DNA of 64,000 nucleotides from positions 546,857,368 through 546,921,367 of the forward strand of contig CM022303.1 of NCBI GenBank assembly GCA_011799875.1, written 5' to 3'. The notes under the pieces are model-generated. The model was not told where the DNA came from and made no database searches. It saw nothing but the letters and a program-made list of their open reading frames with translations. The stretch's first letter is position 1, and each line of letters starts with the position of its first letter. Shown piece after piece: positions 23,593 to 33,776 of the stretch. Source of the stretch: Thinopyrum elongatum. Lineage: Eukaryota > Streptophyta > Magnoliopsida > Poales > Poaceae. Made by a program: the position numbers and the translations under genes.

Positions 23593-24280
23593 TTCGTCCA
23601 GCGGCAGGTCCGTAGTAGATGGACGTCATGGCGCAGCAAAGAGAGGAAGGCGGGGGACGTTCGCGCTCAAGTTCACTTATGCGGCTGGCCTTGGAAAGCG
23701 ACTTTTTTTATTTAGAACAAGAAACGGGCAGGCAACGTCGCGGGATGCACGGGGTCCGCCGGGGTGGCGGATACACGACCCTTGCGCTCCGCCGTGGCTG
23801 CTGTGTCCGCGTCCAGCCCCGGCATGGCCCGGAACTGATGCATGTGTGCGCGTGTTGGCATGCGTCGATGTTCTGATTCATTGGAGATAAGAGCATCTCC
23901 AGCCGTGCCTCCAACATGCCTTTTCAAGGCTCTTTTTCGTCGTCGGCGCAGAAAATTTGGTCCAGTCGCGTCTCAGAAGCCCAATTTTCGCCGGTTAGCG
24001 CCGATTTGACCCCGGTGGACTCAGGCCGAACCCGGCGTGCTGGGGGGCGCCGGGGGAAACCTTTATGGCGCGAAAAGGAGTGGGTCCGCCGAGTCAGCGA
24101 CTCGCCGACTTCGTCGTCCTCATCACCTTGGTTCCCACGGGAATCAATGCCAAGGCTGCCGCGCCGGTCAGCCTTCCATTGATGCCTCACGGGCGGCACA
24201 GTGAAGGCGCGGCGACGCGCGTCCCGCCCGCTCCCGCCACGCGGCACACGGCGGCAGCTCTCCCCCCGCCCATCCGCGGC

Positions 24281-24288
24281 TATAAAAG
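24281..24288 (+). promoter_or_regulatory. TATA box of the copy 1 ORF
   Basis: TATAAAAG within CGGCTATAAAAGCCG lies 113 bases before the ATG at 24394. Copy 2 has the same box (reverse, near 44008-44018) at a similar distance from its start, so it is a conserved element promoter. Confidence 0.7.
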
Positions 24289-24393
24289 CCGTCCTCCCTC
24301 GCCGGTGAACGCACAAGCTCTCGCCACCGACGCCTTTCTCTCTACCTCTCGCCGCCGACGCCTCTCTCCCACTCTCTAGCCCTGCCGACGGCA

Positions 24394-25425
24394 ATGGCCG
24401 AGCACTTCCCAGGCGACGGCGCAACGGCGAACGGCTTCGGTCGCCGCCATCTGCACGAGGATGAGGCGCGCCTCCTCTACGAGGCCGACTACCCGGCGCC
24501 CCCGGACATGCGGGTGCCGGGCACCTGGAGGCTCAGCGCCGGCGGCGTCCCGGTGCCGCCCGCGCCCACCGGAGCGGCCCGGCGCGCCGAAATCGTGCGC
24601 ATCTGGTCTACGCTGCCGGAGCCGCAGCGGAACCAGCCGAGGTTCGCCCCCGACAGCAACGCGCTGTGGACGGCGTACTTCGAACGGCGCCACGAGGAGC
24701 AGGTCGCCGCCACCAACAGCGTCGAGCCCCGCGGCCGCCTCAACTCCGAGGGGCGGCGCCTATGGTGGGGCGTCCCAGGCCGCACCCTCGAGACCGTCCT
24801 CGAGTACATCGAGGCCGGCAACGAGCCGCGGTTGGAGTACCCGGCGCCCCCCTCCTTCTCTCGCCGTCGTGGCAGCTCCTGGACGCCGCGGCGAATGGAG
24901 ACGGCGACATCGTCGTCGTCGGGCTCTGGCTCTCTGTCCTCCGGCTCGCCGGCGCTTCGCCTCGTCAAGCCGGAGCCGCAGGAGACGCTACTTGGGCGCC
25001 GCACCTGCGGCGGCGCCCTCATCATCAACGAGGGCGGCCACCCTTCTCCTTCTTCCTACCGCCTCGTTCAGCCGAAGACCGAGCCGGGTTTGCTCCCCGT
25101 GAAGAAGGAGCACGAGGCCATGGCCGCCGACGACGAGACTGCCCTCAAGTGGGCGAAGGAGGACTACGTCCGCGAGCAGATGGAGCGCCAGCGCCGGGCC
25201 TTCGAGGAGATCGCCGCTCGGCGCCGCGGACGCGAGGAGGGCGGCGTGGTCATCCTCGACAGCGACGACGAGAATGCGCCCGGGCCGTCCAACCCCCCGC
25301 GCATCGGCGACGCTGGTCAGGGGTGCAGCAGGGACGGCGGCGGCGGCACCCAGCACGGCGGCGACGATGACGACGACGACGACGGCGGCGACTACACCCG
25401 GTTCTACAGGCTCCTCGGCATGTAG
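24394..25425 (+). CDS. Intact transposon-borne protein with SUMO-like motifs (343 aa)
   Basis: The 343-codon ORF starts MAEHFPGDGA and is supported by a conserved TATA box upstream and by the aligned copy at 43.0-43.9 kb. The N-terminal domain (residues 25-145) is conserved between copies and includes ADYPAPPDMRVPG, LWTAYFERRH and GRRLWWGVPGRTLE. Then comes a Ser-rich linker with three lysine motifs: VKPE (191-194), PKTE (227-230) and VKKE (236-239). A basic/charged helix around EQMERQRRAFEEIAARRR (261-278) precedes VVILDSDDE (285-293). A poly-Asp run ends it. VKPE and VKKE fit the sumoylation consensus (hydrophobic-K-x-E). VVILDSDDE fits a SUMO-interaction motif with an acidic tail. I recognise no DNA-binding or catalytic domain. 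It is widespread in Triticeae repeats as far as I recall. Its role is unknown; an accessory transposition factor is a guess. Confidence 0.75.
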   Translation: MAEHFPGDGATANGFGRRHLHEDEARLLYEADYPAPPDMRVPGTWRLSAGGVPVPPAPTGAARRAEIVRIWSTLPEPQRNQPRFAPDSNALWTAYFERRHEEQVAATNSVEPRGRLNSEGRRLWWGVPGRTLETVLEYIEAGNEPRLEYPAPPSFSRRRGSSWTPRRMETATSSSSGSGSLSSGSPALRLVKPEPQETLLGRRTCGGALIINEGGHPSPSSYRLVQPKTEPGLLPVKKEHEAMAADDETALKWAKEDYVREQMERQRRAFEEIAARRRGREEGGVVILDSDDENAPGPSNPPRIGDAGQGCSRDGGGGTQHGGDDDDDDDGGDYTRFYRLLGM

Positions 25426-25689
25426 AAGGCGGGAGGCGGCGGTGGCTGGGCGTAGTCGTTTTAGTTTGTGTTTTTTTTAAGTTTTTTGTACAAATATCAA
25501 TGAAATCGCCTAGTTTGGATGAAATTGTGCCTTGTTTGGCTGATTTTATGTTTCAAAAAAGGCGTCGGGGGGCGACCTGGGGGCGGTGGCTGGGAACCCG
25601 ATCGGCCCCACGCCGAAATTACCGCCGGTTTGCCCTCAGGCGGCGCTATCTCAAGCCCCTGGGGGGGCGAGCGGCTGGAGATGCTCTAA

Positions 25690-26568
25690 GAAATAGAGCG
25701 AGGTTGCCTAAAATGGAACGGATAACCAAAAAAAAATGCGGGTGGATTTTTTTTTCTTTTCGGGTGAACGAATAACCAATTTGAATTACTTAACCCTGAC
25801 CCAAAAACTCTATGCGCATCGCGCATTCCTTGGACGTCTATATTGATCAAGCGTCCTGTAGCAGTTTGCTATTGCCGCGTATTATGTGTAAAAAAGAAAT
25901 CCTATAATGGGCCAAGCTTTGAGCGGTTCATCTCAACATTTTCCTTGTCGGGGGATGCTCCACAATTCCATTATTCTACTTTTGAGAGGAGATAGATTCT
26001 CAATGATCTTGGCAAAGAGGCTTGAGCGAGAAGAAAGCGTGTGGGCGACATGGGGATCAAAGACAAAAGCAAAAGATGCATGAGGAAAAGAAAGTCGCAG
26101 AGAGAGAGAGAGAGAGAGAGGAAAGAGCATTTCTTGGCCTCTTCTCCCTCCCTATCTCCTCCTCTTTATATCACGCAAGGACCATGGATTTGAAGGAAAA
26201 GAAAGAAAGCCAAGGTACGTGGAGCACACGGCCGAGATCCTATTAGCGACGAATCAAATCATGGGATCACGTAGGCGAGCTAGGCTGTTTGTGGGACGAT
26301 GCAGGTTGCGCTAGCCTGGAGACCGGAGGAGCTAAAAACATCGAGGCTTATATGCCTAGGGCGGTATCCAATCCACCAAAGCGCGCTCATTTTTTAAAGC
26401 AAAAGCTGTGTGTACCAGCATTTTTTCGAAAAGACGTGACCTACCATGTGGGATTGGGCAGCGAAACGTTTCCTCCCCACCAGCTTTTGCAGTTTCGTCA
26501 ATAATCTTTTTATATTTCATTTTCTGGCCAGCCCTGGAGGTGTAACTTTGTGGCTCGGTGCGCCTCTC
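25690..26568. other. Unassigned stretch with AG microsatellite
   Basis: No gene or repeat end was recognised. An AG dinucleotide repeat runs from 26099 to 26120. Short frames here are not convincing. Confidence 0.4.
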
Positions 26569-26739
26569 ACTTTTTTTTTTAGAAAGAAACACCGATTACA
26601 ACATAGAATTACAAACGCGCAACTCACACACATGCTCACACAACGCCTACTGAAGACTGATTCAGAGTTGCGGAGCTTTAAGATTGATGAAGAAGTCATC
26701 ACCTGCGCCTCGATATCGACGAGAAAGCGCCTCCCATAA
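26569..26739 (-). mobile_element. Au-like SINE 3' part, minus strand
   Basis: On the minus strand the segment reads GGGAGGCGCTTTCTCGTCGA, then a stretch like the Au SINE 3' region (a GGTGA..TTC.TCAATCT.A type sequence), and ends in a run of A. It matches the Au-type copies at 33777 and 45107 in order but not closely. The 5' tRNA-like part is missing. This is my least certain SINE call. Confidence 0.45.
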
Positions 26740-27017
26740 AAAGAATAATCGTTGTCAAATATAGGTTATTTCCACCGTTCCTTGCTTCGGTGTCAAGAAA
26801 TGGGGAGAAAAAAGGAGCTGTAATTAAAATGTTGAACTCGTGGAAAATTCAGAACACCAAAAAAGCACCAAAAATCGTTGACTGGGGGTGAAATATCCCC
26901 GATGCACAGCAAGGGTAAATCTCTAGGCTTAATGGGAAATATTAAGAACATGTGAATTGAGAACATGTAGATCCTTTTCCTTTTAAAACAAGGTTTAGAC
27001 CTGACATTAAATTAATA

Positions 27018-27110
27018 CTCCCCCTGTCTCAAAATAAGTGTCTCAACTTTGTACTAGCTTTAGTACAAATTTGTACTAAGCTCAAGACACTTATTTTAGG
27101 ACGGAGGGAG
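27018..27110. mobile_element. Stowaway MITE (93 bp)
   Basis: It is a nearly palindromic unit, CTCCCCCTGTCTCAAAATAA to TTATTTTAGGACGGAGGGAG, flanked by TA at 27016-27017 and 27111-27112. The GGAGGGAG/CTCCC ends and TA target are the Stowaway (Tc1/mariner) signature. Confidence 0.9.
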
Positions 27111-27112
27111 TA

Positions 27113-27917
27113 GCACTCTTAGAATATTCAACCATTCAACACAATGCAACACAGAAAACATAAAACAAGAGGATACAGGGTGCTGAAGAATAACCCGACA
27201 TATTACACCTAGCAATCAGTTGGCGTAAAATGTAGCAAAACTTAGATTCATCCAAGAAATCAACATTGATCAGAAAATTGGAGCAAAGAATGAGGCATCT
27301 CACGGGAGACTAGAAGTCAATGGAGGTCATGCCATCTCCACCACCCGGGTTCCAGGCATAAAAATACCACTCAATGACATTGCCGAAGAGGTGTTGCACC
27401 GTCGGTCGATTAAGACGATCACCCTTGAGTTTGGATGGAAACTGAGCTGAAACCCCAACGGGAGGCCTCCGAGCACAAGCACCTCGAGGTACCTAGCTCA
27501 CCTTGAGTGCACCACCGACGAAGCCACGGATCCGGTCACGACGAGAAGAAGATGAGGTCGTTGAGAGGGAAACAAAGCAAGAAAATGACATGTCCGGAGA
27601 TGAGAGTGTAGATCAGTCCCGTAGGAATCAGCATCATGTCCATGCTGCCCATGTTGTATTGTTACAACCGGTGGAGCGGAACCTTATCCCATCCCCTCCC
27701 ATGAAGAGGGCGTCGACTAGTCAGCGAGCATGCAAACACAAACCAAGCGACAAACACCCCAAAGAAATTGCGATGAAACATTAGGCCAAACAAGATGCAA
27801 CACAATAGAGACCCCTTCAACCACGTTTTCATCGCACGCCCATCAAACATGCCATAATGCTTATGCATGCCCCCTCTCAAGGCTTATCCCCTTCTCACAC
27901 AATGAAGGGCGGACAAG
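27113..27917. other. Unassigned stretch
   Basis: No coding frame or repeat terminus was recognised between the MITE and the large duplication. Several ORFs of 60-95 codons are open but lack family resemblance. Confidence 0.4.
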
Positions 27918-28565
27918 GATTTTTACCCAAGGACAAAAAGGGAGAGAGGGGAAGGTACCTCAACGACGTCTATGAGGAGGGAGACGACTCTCCCATCCGT
28001 TGTTGTCTGGCCGGAACCTCAAAAGATCTCTCCTAGTCTGAGCTCCACCTCCAGCGGCAAAACCCGTAGCAGATACGATAGCCAACGGCAGGTACGAGTC
28101 AGATCCGAAAAGATGGAGATTCTTGAGGAAGAGCGGATGGTGACCTTTAGATCTATCTGCAACCCGCACAGCCGAGCCACCCACCACAATTGACAATGAG
28201 CGCCGACTTGCACTCGCCACCCACATGATCAAAATAGGAACGTAGCACCCCCGCACGCAGCTTGCCGCGGAGCCAGTGTCGTCTCACCGCCCGAGGCCGC
28301 CTCACCCCCACACGGAGACAGATCAGCCACATCCTCACCGCCACCGTCCTAGTCGGCACGTGCGACCCCAAAATAGCATGGGAGGGGCAGTGGTGCGCTA
28401 GGGTTTTGACGCCGCCCGTGTCAACCTCAGCAAAGCATCGTGGGGCGAGCATGTTTTTCTGGTGCCATATAGGCAACACATATATACTCCATAGTTTATG
28501 ATAGAAAAATCCTAATAGAAAAGTTACATTGTTTGCACACTAAAGTGAAAAATGGGTTCATTTCA
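27918..28565. repeat. Large direct repeat, unit 1 (648 bp)
   Basis: It is repeated at 28621-29325. The shared landmarks GGCCGGAACCTCAAAAGATC, AGTTTATGATAGAAAAA and AAATGGGTTCATTTCA occur in the same order at offsets of 703 to 760 bases. The offset change is due to the extra 51-bp unit in copy 2. No gene was identified in it. Confidence 0.85.
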
Positions 28566-28620
28566 ACCACTTTGTCATAAACTATTTATGATAGAAAAAA
28601 TCAATGGGAAGGGAAGCCAT

Positions 28621-29325
28621 GGATTTTTATCTGGGGACGAAAAAAGGGAGAGGGGAAGGTACCTCAACGACGCCTATGAGGAGGGAGACGAAAAAAGGGA
28701 GAGGGGAAGGTACCTCAACGACGCCTATGAGGAGGGAGACGGTACTCCCACCTGTTGTTGTCATTGTGGCCGGAACCTCAAAAGATCTCTCCCAATTTGA
28801 GCCCCACCTCCAGCGGCCCAAGCCTTAGCAGATATGATGGCCAACGGCAGGTACGAGCCAGATCCAAAAAGATGGAGATTGTTGAGGAAGAGCGGATGGT
28901 AACCCTCAGATCTACCCACAATCCGCACAGCCGAGTCACCCACCACAACCGACGATGAGCGCCGACTTGCACTTGCCACCCACATGATCAAGATAGGGAC
29001 ATAGCACCCCCGCGCGCAGCTTGCCGCGGAGCCAGTGTCGTCTCACCGCCCGAGGCCGCCTCACCCCCACACAGAGATGGATCAACCACATCCTCACTGC
29101 CACCATCCTACTCGGCATGTGCGACCCCAAAATAGCATGGGAGGGGCGGTGATGCGCTAGGGTTTTGACGCCGCCCGTGTCACCCTCAGCGAAGCGTCGT
29201 GGGGCGAGCATGTTTTTCTGGTACCACATAGGCAACACATATATATTCAATAGTTTATGATAGAAAAAATCCTAATAGAAAAGTTACATTGTTTACGCAA
29301 TAAAGTGCCAAATGGGTTCATTTCA
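28621..29325. repeat. Large direct repeat, unit 2 (705 bp)
   Basis: Second copy of 27918-28565, separated from it by 55 bp. It carries a 51-bp internal tandem duplication, 28636-28686 and 28687-28737, each beginning GACGAAAAAAGGGAG. Substitutions scattered between units suggest an old duplication. Confidence 0.85.
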
Positions 29326-30000
29326 GAGCCGTTGAAGACCTGGATTCCCACATCGCGGTCATCCTTATGTGCAAGCTAGCTGATGCGTGCTTTTTAGCCG
29401 CACGGATAACGGATTGCATGGACCGCGTTGGATACCATATTGCCAATGTACTAGCCTAGGACGTTGAGAGGTTGGTGCCTGTCTATGTAGCCTTTTTTTT
29501 AGAGAATGGTCTACGTATACGTAGATGCTGTTACACCTTCTACGTCCAAGATCAAGACCGGACATACCTGGGGGAAGATTTGGAGAGGGACAGAGCCGAC
29601 GCCAGAAATGGTTTTTCCGACGGATTCTTGCCAGTGTAGCATAAAAATGTAGGGAGCATGCAGCTTGTGGACGTTTAGGCCCTTTGGGCTGGTAGTCCCG
29701 AGTTTGGGCCTTTCTCTATCTCGCAAGGCTTGGGATCGTCGGCTTAATTAGACAGGCTTTAATATATGTTCTCATTACAACCTACTGGGCCTAGTACCTA
29801 CCACCCTGGGCAGATGGGCTACATATAGGTTCGTGGACACTTCCTAAAAAAATATTCGTGGTCACCAGACGAAAATTGGGAGCAACTGGTGATTTCGACG
29901 AAAATTTGCAAGAACGGGAGGAACAAAACATTTGCAAATGGCGAGAGAACACAGCAGGATGAAACAAGTCGATTCATATATAACACAGTAGGATTATATC
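29326..30000. other. Unassigned stretch downstream of the AG-peptide gene
   Basis: No coding frame was recognised. A perfect palindrome TCTACGTATACGTAGA lies near 29509-29524. The right part (about 29960-30204) is probably the 3' UTR of the minus-strand gene that ends at 30205. Confidence 0.4.
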
Positions 30001-30204
30001 AAACAGACGCTACATATAATGAATAAACATGGCACGAATCAGATTAATAGTAATAAAATATAAACAGCGCCGCATCGTTCACGCCCATGCATGCAAGCGC
30101 GCGCGTGCCACCAATGCGACGCTGCTCCCTCCTCCCCCTCTTCTCCATCATCACAGCAGCAGCAACCTAGAACGAACGAACAGAGACAGACGACGCCGCG
30201 TCAA

Positions 30205-30399
30205 TCAGTGGTGGAGGTAGTAAGCGAGGAAGGAGACAACGAGCGCCACGGGGGCAGCCGCGGCGTTGGAGGCAGAGGCGCCGCTGGTGGTGGGACCGGG
30301 GGCGCCGCCGGGGGCGCCGCCGGGGGCGTCGGACGCGAGCACCGCGGTGGCCGAGGCAGCAACGACGAGCGCGGCGAAGAACACCTTCTTCATCTCCAT
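30205..30399 (-). CDS. Arabinogalactan peptide (AG-peptide), 64 aa, GPI-anchored
   Basis: ATG at 30399 begins MEMKKVFFAALVVAASATAV. Residues 1-22 form a clean signal peptide ending VLA. The short mature part has the Ala-Pro/Gly-Pro pattern DAPGGAPGGAPGPTTSGAS (24-42), whose prolines would be hydroxylated and glycosylated with arabinogalactan. A small-residue cleavage zone near S44-N45 and a hydrophobic tail, VALVVSFLAYYL, match a GPI-anchor signal. Signal peptide, a 10-20-residue AP core and GPI tail totalling about 60 residues define plant AG-peptides. The protein would be secreted and held at the outer face of the plasma membrane. A second ATG two codons in could also start it. A TATA box lies about 150 bp upstream. 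It is a single exon and is the only intact host gene I can call firmly. Confidence 0.88.
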   Translation of the reverse strand: MEMKKVFFAALVVAASATAVLASDAPGGAPGGAPGPTTSGASASNAAAAPVALVVSFLAYYLHH

Positions 30400-30549
30400 C
30401 GATTGGGTACGTACGGCCGGCGCGGCGGAGGTCGGGCGGGCGAGCAGGCGAGCGGCCGGCTTATTCCTCTCCGATCGAGCAGCGAGCGAGACCGAGTTTA
30501 TTAGCTGGGCTTTTGATTAGCTTAGCCTTGGCGAAGCAGAGGGGATGGG

Positions 30550-30557
30550 TTTTATAG
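30550..30557 (-). promoter_or_regulatory. TATA box of the AG-peptide gene
   Basis: On the minus strand the sequence CTATAAAACC lies about 150 bases before the ATG at 30399. The intervening 5' UTR is GC-rich with no earlier ATG in the last 100 bases. Distance and direction fit a core promoter. Confidence 0.65.
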
Positions 30558-30559
30558 TA

Positions 30560-31615
30560 CGGGGCGGTTGGGCGCGAGCGGTTCGGAGCGGGATTAGGTC
30601 GAGTGATTGTCTGATTTGGTGTGGGTTACAGCTAATTGTGGCTGGAGATCGGGGAGGCAAAAAATAGGCATGCATGTGCTCAGTTGAGTGAGGGGAGGGC
30701 GCCGCTGGACACGGCTGTTGTGCCTAATTTCGTGAAGAGAAGTTCGCGGCGGATGCGTTGTCGGATGAGCTGGCTCCGCCGGACGCCAGAGACAACCAGC
30801 GAGACGTAATCATCAGTGTGTGTATGCTGCGATGGAAAGACTGGCCCGATCGATCACGGTCAGGGAGGAAAAAGCTAGCAAGCCATTCAAGGGGCTTGAG
30901 ATGATTTGGTCCGCTCATACCCCGGTATAGTCATGTAGCTTACTAACAAGCAGGGTGCATTATATAACGCACTGGAATAGCGAAAATAGTACTACGCCCT
31001 TTTTTTTCAAAACTGGCAGTATGATTATTGGTTCCACTCACCTCAAGCTTCTCTTTTTCTTTCTCAAAGCAAAGGCTATATAGTTACGGGTCTGCTAAAT
31101 CTCAGTCGATGCTTATATTCGTTAGATCTTATGTGGAGATCCGTGTAATTTTTTTAAAAGAAATTTTATCTTCTTTTTTATATATTCTGTCACTTGACTT
31201 AGAGCTAGTTACGGGTCTGCTATATAGTTACGGGTCTGCTAAATCTCAATCGACTGAGAACTAGCCACACCCATATAGTTAATATGAGACTGAATTAAAG
31301 CCACTGAAGGGGCCCTTCGCCTCTCTCGCCACTGCCCACACAACTACGGTTTCTTCGCCTCCCGTCAGTGTCGGCGTCTCTGATGACCTTAGGGTCATGG
31401 AGGCGTGGTGGACCTTGGCCCTTGCCGGCGGAAAGGTTCCTGCTCCGGTTTTAGGTGTTCTGTTGAGGTCGAGTAGGATTTGTGTCCCGCTCAAGAAGGT
31501 GAGGTGGCAGCGGGCTCCCTCAAGATGAAATAAGGTCCTCACCGTCAAGCCCCCCTCCCGACGATACGTCTAGCATCGTCAGAGGGGGTGTGGGTTGTAT
31601 ATTTTTCATATATAT
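30560..31615. other. Upstream region of the AG-peptide gene and unassigned DNA
   Basis: The first few hundred bases should hold the promoter of the minus-strand gene. From 31077 a phrase TATAGTTACGGGTCTGCTAA with the following AATCTCA recurs at 31222, with a partial copy at about 31207. The rest holds no recognised gene or repeat terminus. Confidence 0.4.
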
Positions 31616-31920
31616 GGGAAACATTTTTTTACATGTTGAACGTTTTTAAAATATATGATGAACATTTTGTAAATACATTTATCTAAGTATGTTAAAAAAA
31701 TGTTGAACATTTTTTGAAATGTCACGAAAATGTCTTTGAAATGCGTGAACATTCACTCAAAAAATCATGAACATTAAATAAATCATGAACATTTTTTTGA
31801 ATTGTACAAAACAATGTATTTGAATTACTCGAATAATTTGTTTACATTCTATTAACATTTTTTGAATATTATGATTTTTTTAATAGTACGAACATTTTCT
31901 AAAAATTGCGCGAACATATA
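31616..31920. repeat. Short-period degenerate repeat block 1
   Basis: A-rich DNA in which GAACATTTTTT-type phrases recur every 18-25 bases. The same style of repeat fills 33170-33600, 34290-34800 and 39495-40130. Confidence 0.6.
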
Positions 31921-32002
31921 TTTTTTAAAACAAATATATGTATATATATTCTAATAAAGAAAGTAGGTATTCTTGGTCCGTCATGGGCAAACTTTTGTCA
32001 GG

Positions 32003-32003
<1 letters not shown>

Positions 32004-32044
<41 letters not shown>
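32004..32044. repeat. 41-base C homopolymer
   Basis: An uninterrupted C run from 32004 to 32044, where units 2 and 3 of the surrounding tandem repeat have only short C or A runs. Its true length may be uncertain for sequencing reasons. The ORF that reads through it as poly-proline is not real. Confidence 0.9.
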
Positions 32045-32047
<3 letters not shown>

Positions 32048-32103
32048 TGTTTTTGGTAATCAATAGGATACCCTCTGATAATTGGGTTAATCAATCCGTA
32101 GTA

Positions 32104-32184
32104 CTCACTCTGAAAACTAATACAAGAGCATTTAGATCACTACTTTAGTGATCTAAATGCTCTTATATTCGTTTACGGAGGGAG
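32104..32184. mobile_element. Stowaway MITE (81 bp) inside tandem unit 1
   Basis: The unit starts CTCACTCTGAAAACTAATAC and ends TTCGTTTACGGAGGGAG, with a near-perfect stem, flanked by TA (32102-32103 and 32185-32186). Tandem units 2 and 3 hold the empty site: CGCAGTACATATC and CGCGGTACATATC. The filled site is CGTAGTA, the MITE, then TACATATC. Confidence 0.93.
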
Positions 32185-32970
32185 TACATATCAAATGCAT
32201 TTTAAAAATATCCATATCTTTTAGATCCTAAATCCTAATTTAACTTTTTATATATGGAATTTCTGTACCTACTAATGAATGAAATATGTATTCTTGGTCC
32301 GTCGTGCAAATTTGCAGAAACCCACCTGATGTTTTTGGTAATTAATAGGATACCCCCTGATAATTGGGTTAATCAACCCGCAGTACATATCAAATGCTTT
32401 TTAAAAATATCCATATCTTTTAAATCCTAACTCCAAATTTAAGATGTTATCCATGAAATTTCTATACCTACTTATAAGGAAATATGTATTCGTGGTCCGT
32501 CATGCAAATTTGCAAAAAAAAAATGATGTTTTTGGTAATCAACAAGATACCCCCTTATAATTGGGTTAATCAACCCGCGGTACATATCAAATGCTTTTGA
32601 AAAATATACATATCTTTTAAATCCTAGCTCCAAATTTTAACATGTCATATATTGAATTTGATCCTAATTCTAAATTTAACATATTATATATGGAATTTGA
32701 TTAAAAAAATATGTAGAATCTGAATATGATGTTATTTTACCTGTTAACTGTTTAAAAAATGCTATTTAGGGAGCCACCTTAATCAATAGTGCATGATCCA
32801 TCTTTCTTTCATACCGGTGCCATTCTGGATTGAAAATGAACGCCTCAGCAAACATTCAAACGCGTTGTGATTGTGTGAACACTGAGGCCACAGTTGGCGA
32901 GAGTGAGAAGAAGGATAAGTGACAACACATATGAGATGTCATGTGTTGAAAGAAAGGACATACGCCGCCA

Positions 32971-32990
32971 CCCCCCCCCCCCCCCCCCCC
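32971..32990. repeat. 20-base C homopolymer
   Basis: An uninterrupted run of 20 C between CGCCGCCA and GGCGCATAC. Confidence 0.9.
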
Positions 32991-33169
32991 GGCGCATACT
33001 ACTGTGTGTTCAAAACTAAAACGGACTGGTCTCCATGTATGCTTTAACGCTTGGCAAGAACGGTTGACCGGAAAGGCACGGGTATTTCCTTGCGCTTTTT
33101 ATCAGGAAAAAAATCATATTTGATTTAATAATATGCCAGGAAATAAATATAACTAAAAACCTATACTAA

Positions 33170-33600
33170 AAAATGTCTGTCAATTTTGAAAAGTGTTCAG
33201 CAACTTTTAGAACTATTTACCAATTTATGAAATATTCATGGATTTTAATAACTGTGTTCACAAATTATAAATTGTCCACGAATTTGCAAATTGTTCTTGA
33301 ATTTTAAAAGGTTTATGAATTCAAAAAGGTCATGAATTTTGAATATGTCTGTGAATTTTAAAAATGTTCACGGATTCACAAACATGTTTTTGAATTAAAA
33401 TGTTCAGGAATTTAGCAAATTAAAATGTTCATCAATTTAGCAGATTTAAAATGTTTGTGAATTTTCAAAATATGCTCACTAATTTTAAAAGTGTTCATGA
33501 ATTTTAAAAACGTTCATGAATTTAAAATTTTGTTGCATAATTTCAGAAATACATTTAAAATTTTAAAAAAATCACAGATTTAAAAATCTTCATGGGATTA
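33170..33600. repeat. Short-period degenerate repeat block 2
   Basis: Phrases like TTCATGAATTTTAAAA recur with spacing of about 18-24 bases and frequent substitutions. Confidence 0.65.
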
Positions 33601-33776
33601 AAATCAAAGTTGATGAATATAAAATTGGAAAAGGAACGAAAAAATCAAAACCAAAATATCATTTGGTAAAACAAACAGTCACAAATACAGAAAAGAGAAA
33701 AGGTTGAAAATTATTGCTAAAACCGAATGAAACTTTCCAAAACCAGAAGAAGGAGATCAAAACTAGTCCGCCCAAT

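Larger units (their letters stand above)
23891..25686 (+). mobile_element. Harbinger-like element, copy 1, carrying its own ORF
   Basis: The element is bounded by GAGCATCTCCAGCCG and CGGCTGGAGATGCTC, perfect 15-bp inverted repeats, with TAA on each side (23888-23890 and 25687-25689). A 3-bp TWA TSD is the mark of PIF/Harbinger. It encodes no transposase; its single gene is the 343-codon ORF at 24394. A second copy in reverse orientation is at 42611-44420. It would need a transposase in trans. Confidence 0.85.
31955..32690 (+). repeat. Three tandem units of about 198 bp
   Basis: Units start near 31955, at 32281 and at 32479; the period between the last two is 198 bp. Shared phrases are TATTCTTGGTCCGTC, TTTTTGGTAATCAA, TGATAATTGGGTTAATCAA and TACATATCAAATGC. 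Unit 1 is longer because it contains a 41-base C run and a Stowaway MITE. Unit 3 fades after about 32690. Confidence 0.85.

Noticed and set aside
24461..25370. Alternative frames of 122-234 codons over the copy 1 ORF
   Set aside because: They are shadows of the conserved 343-codon frame; only that frame is supported by the TATA box and by copy 2.
31906..32148. ORF with a poly-proline run
   Set aside because: The run is the translation of the C homopolymer; the rest is not conserved in the neighbouring tandem units.
31955..32690. Possible CRISPR-like array
   Set aside because: Units are about 198 bp, similar over their whole length, without unique spacers; this is a plain tandem repeat in plant DNA.
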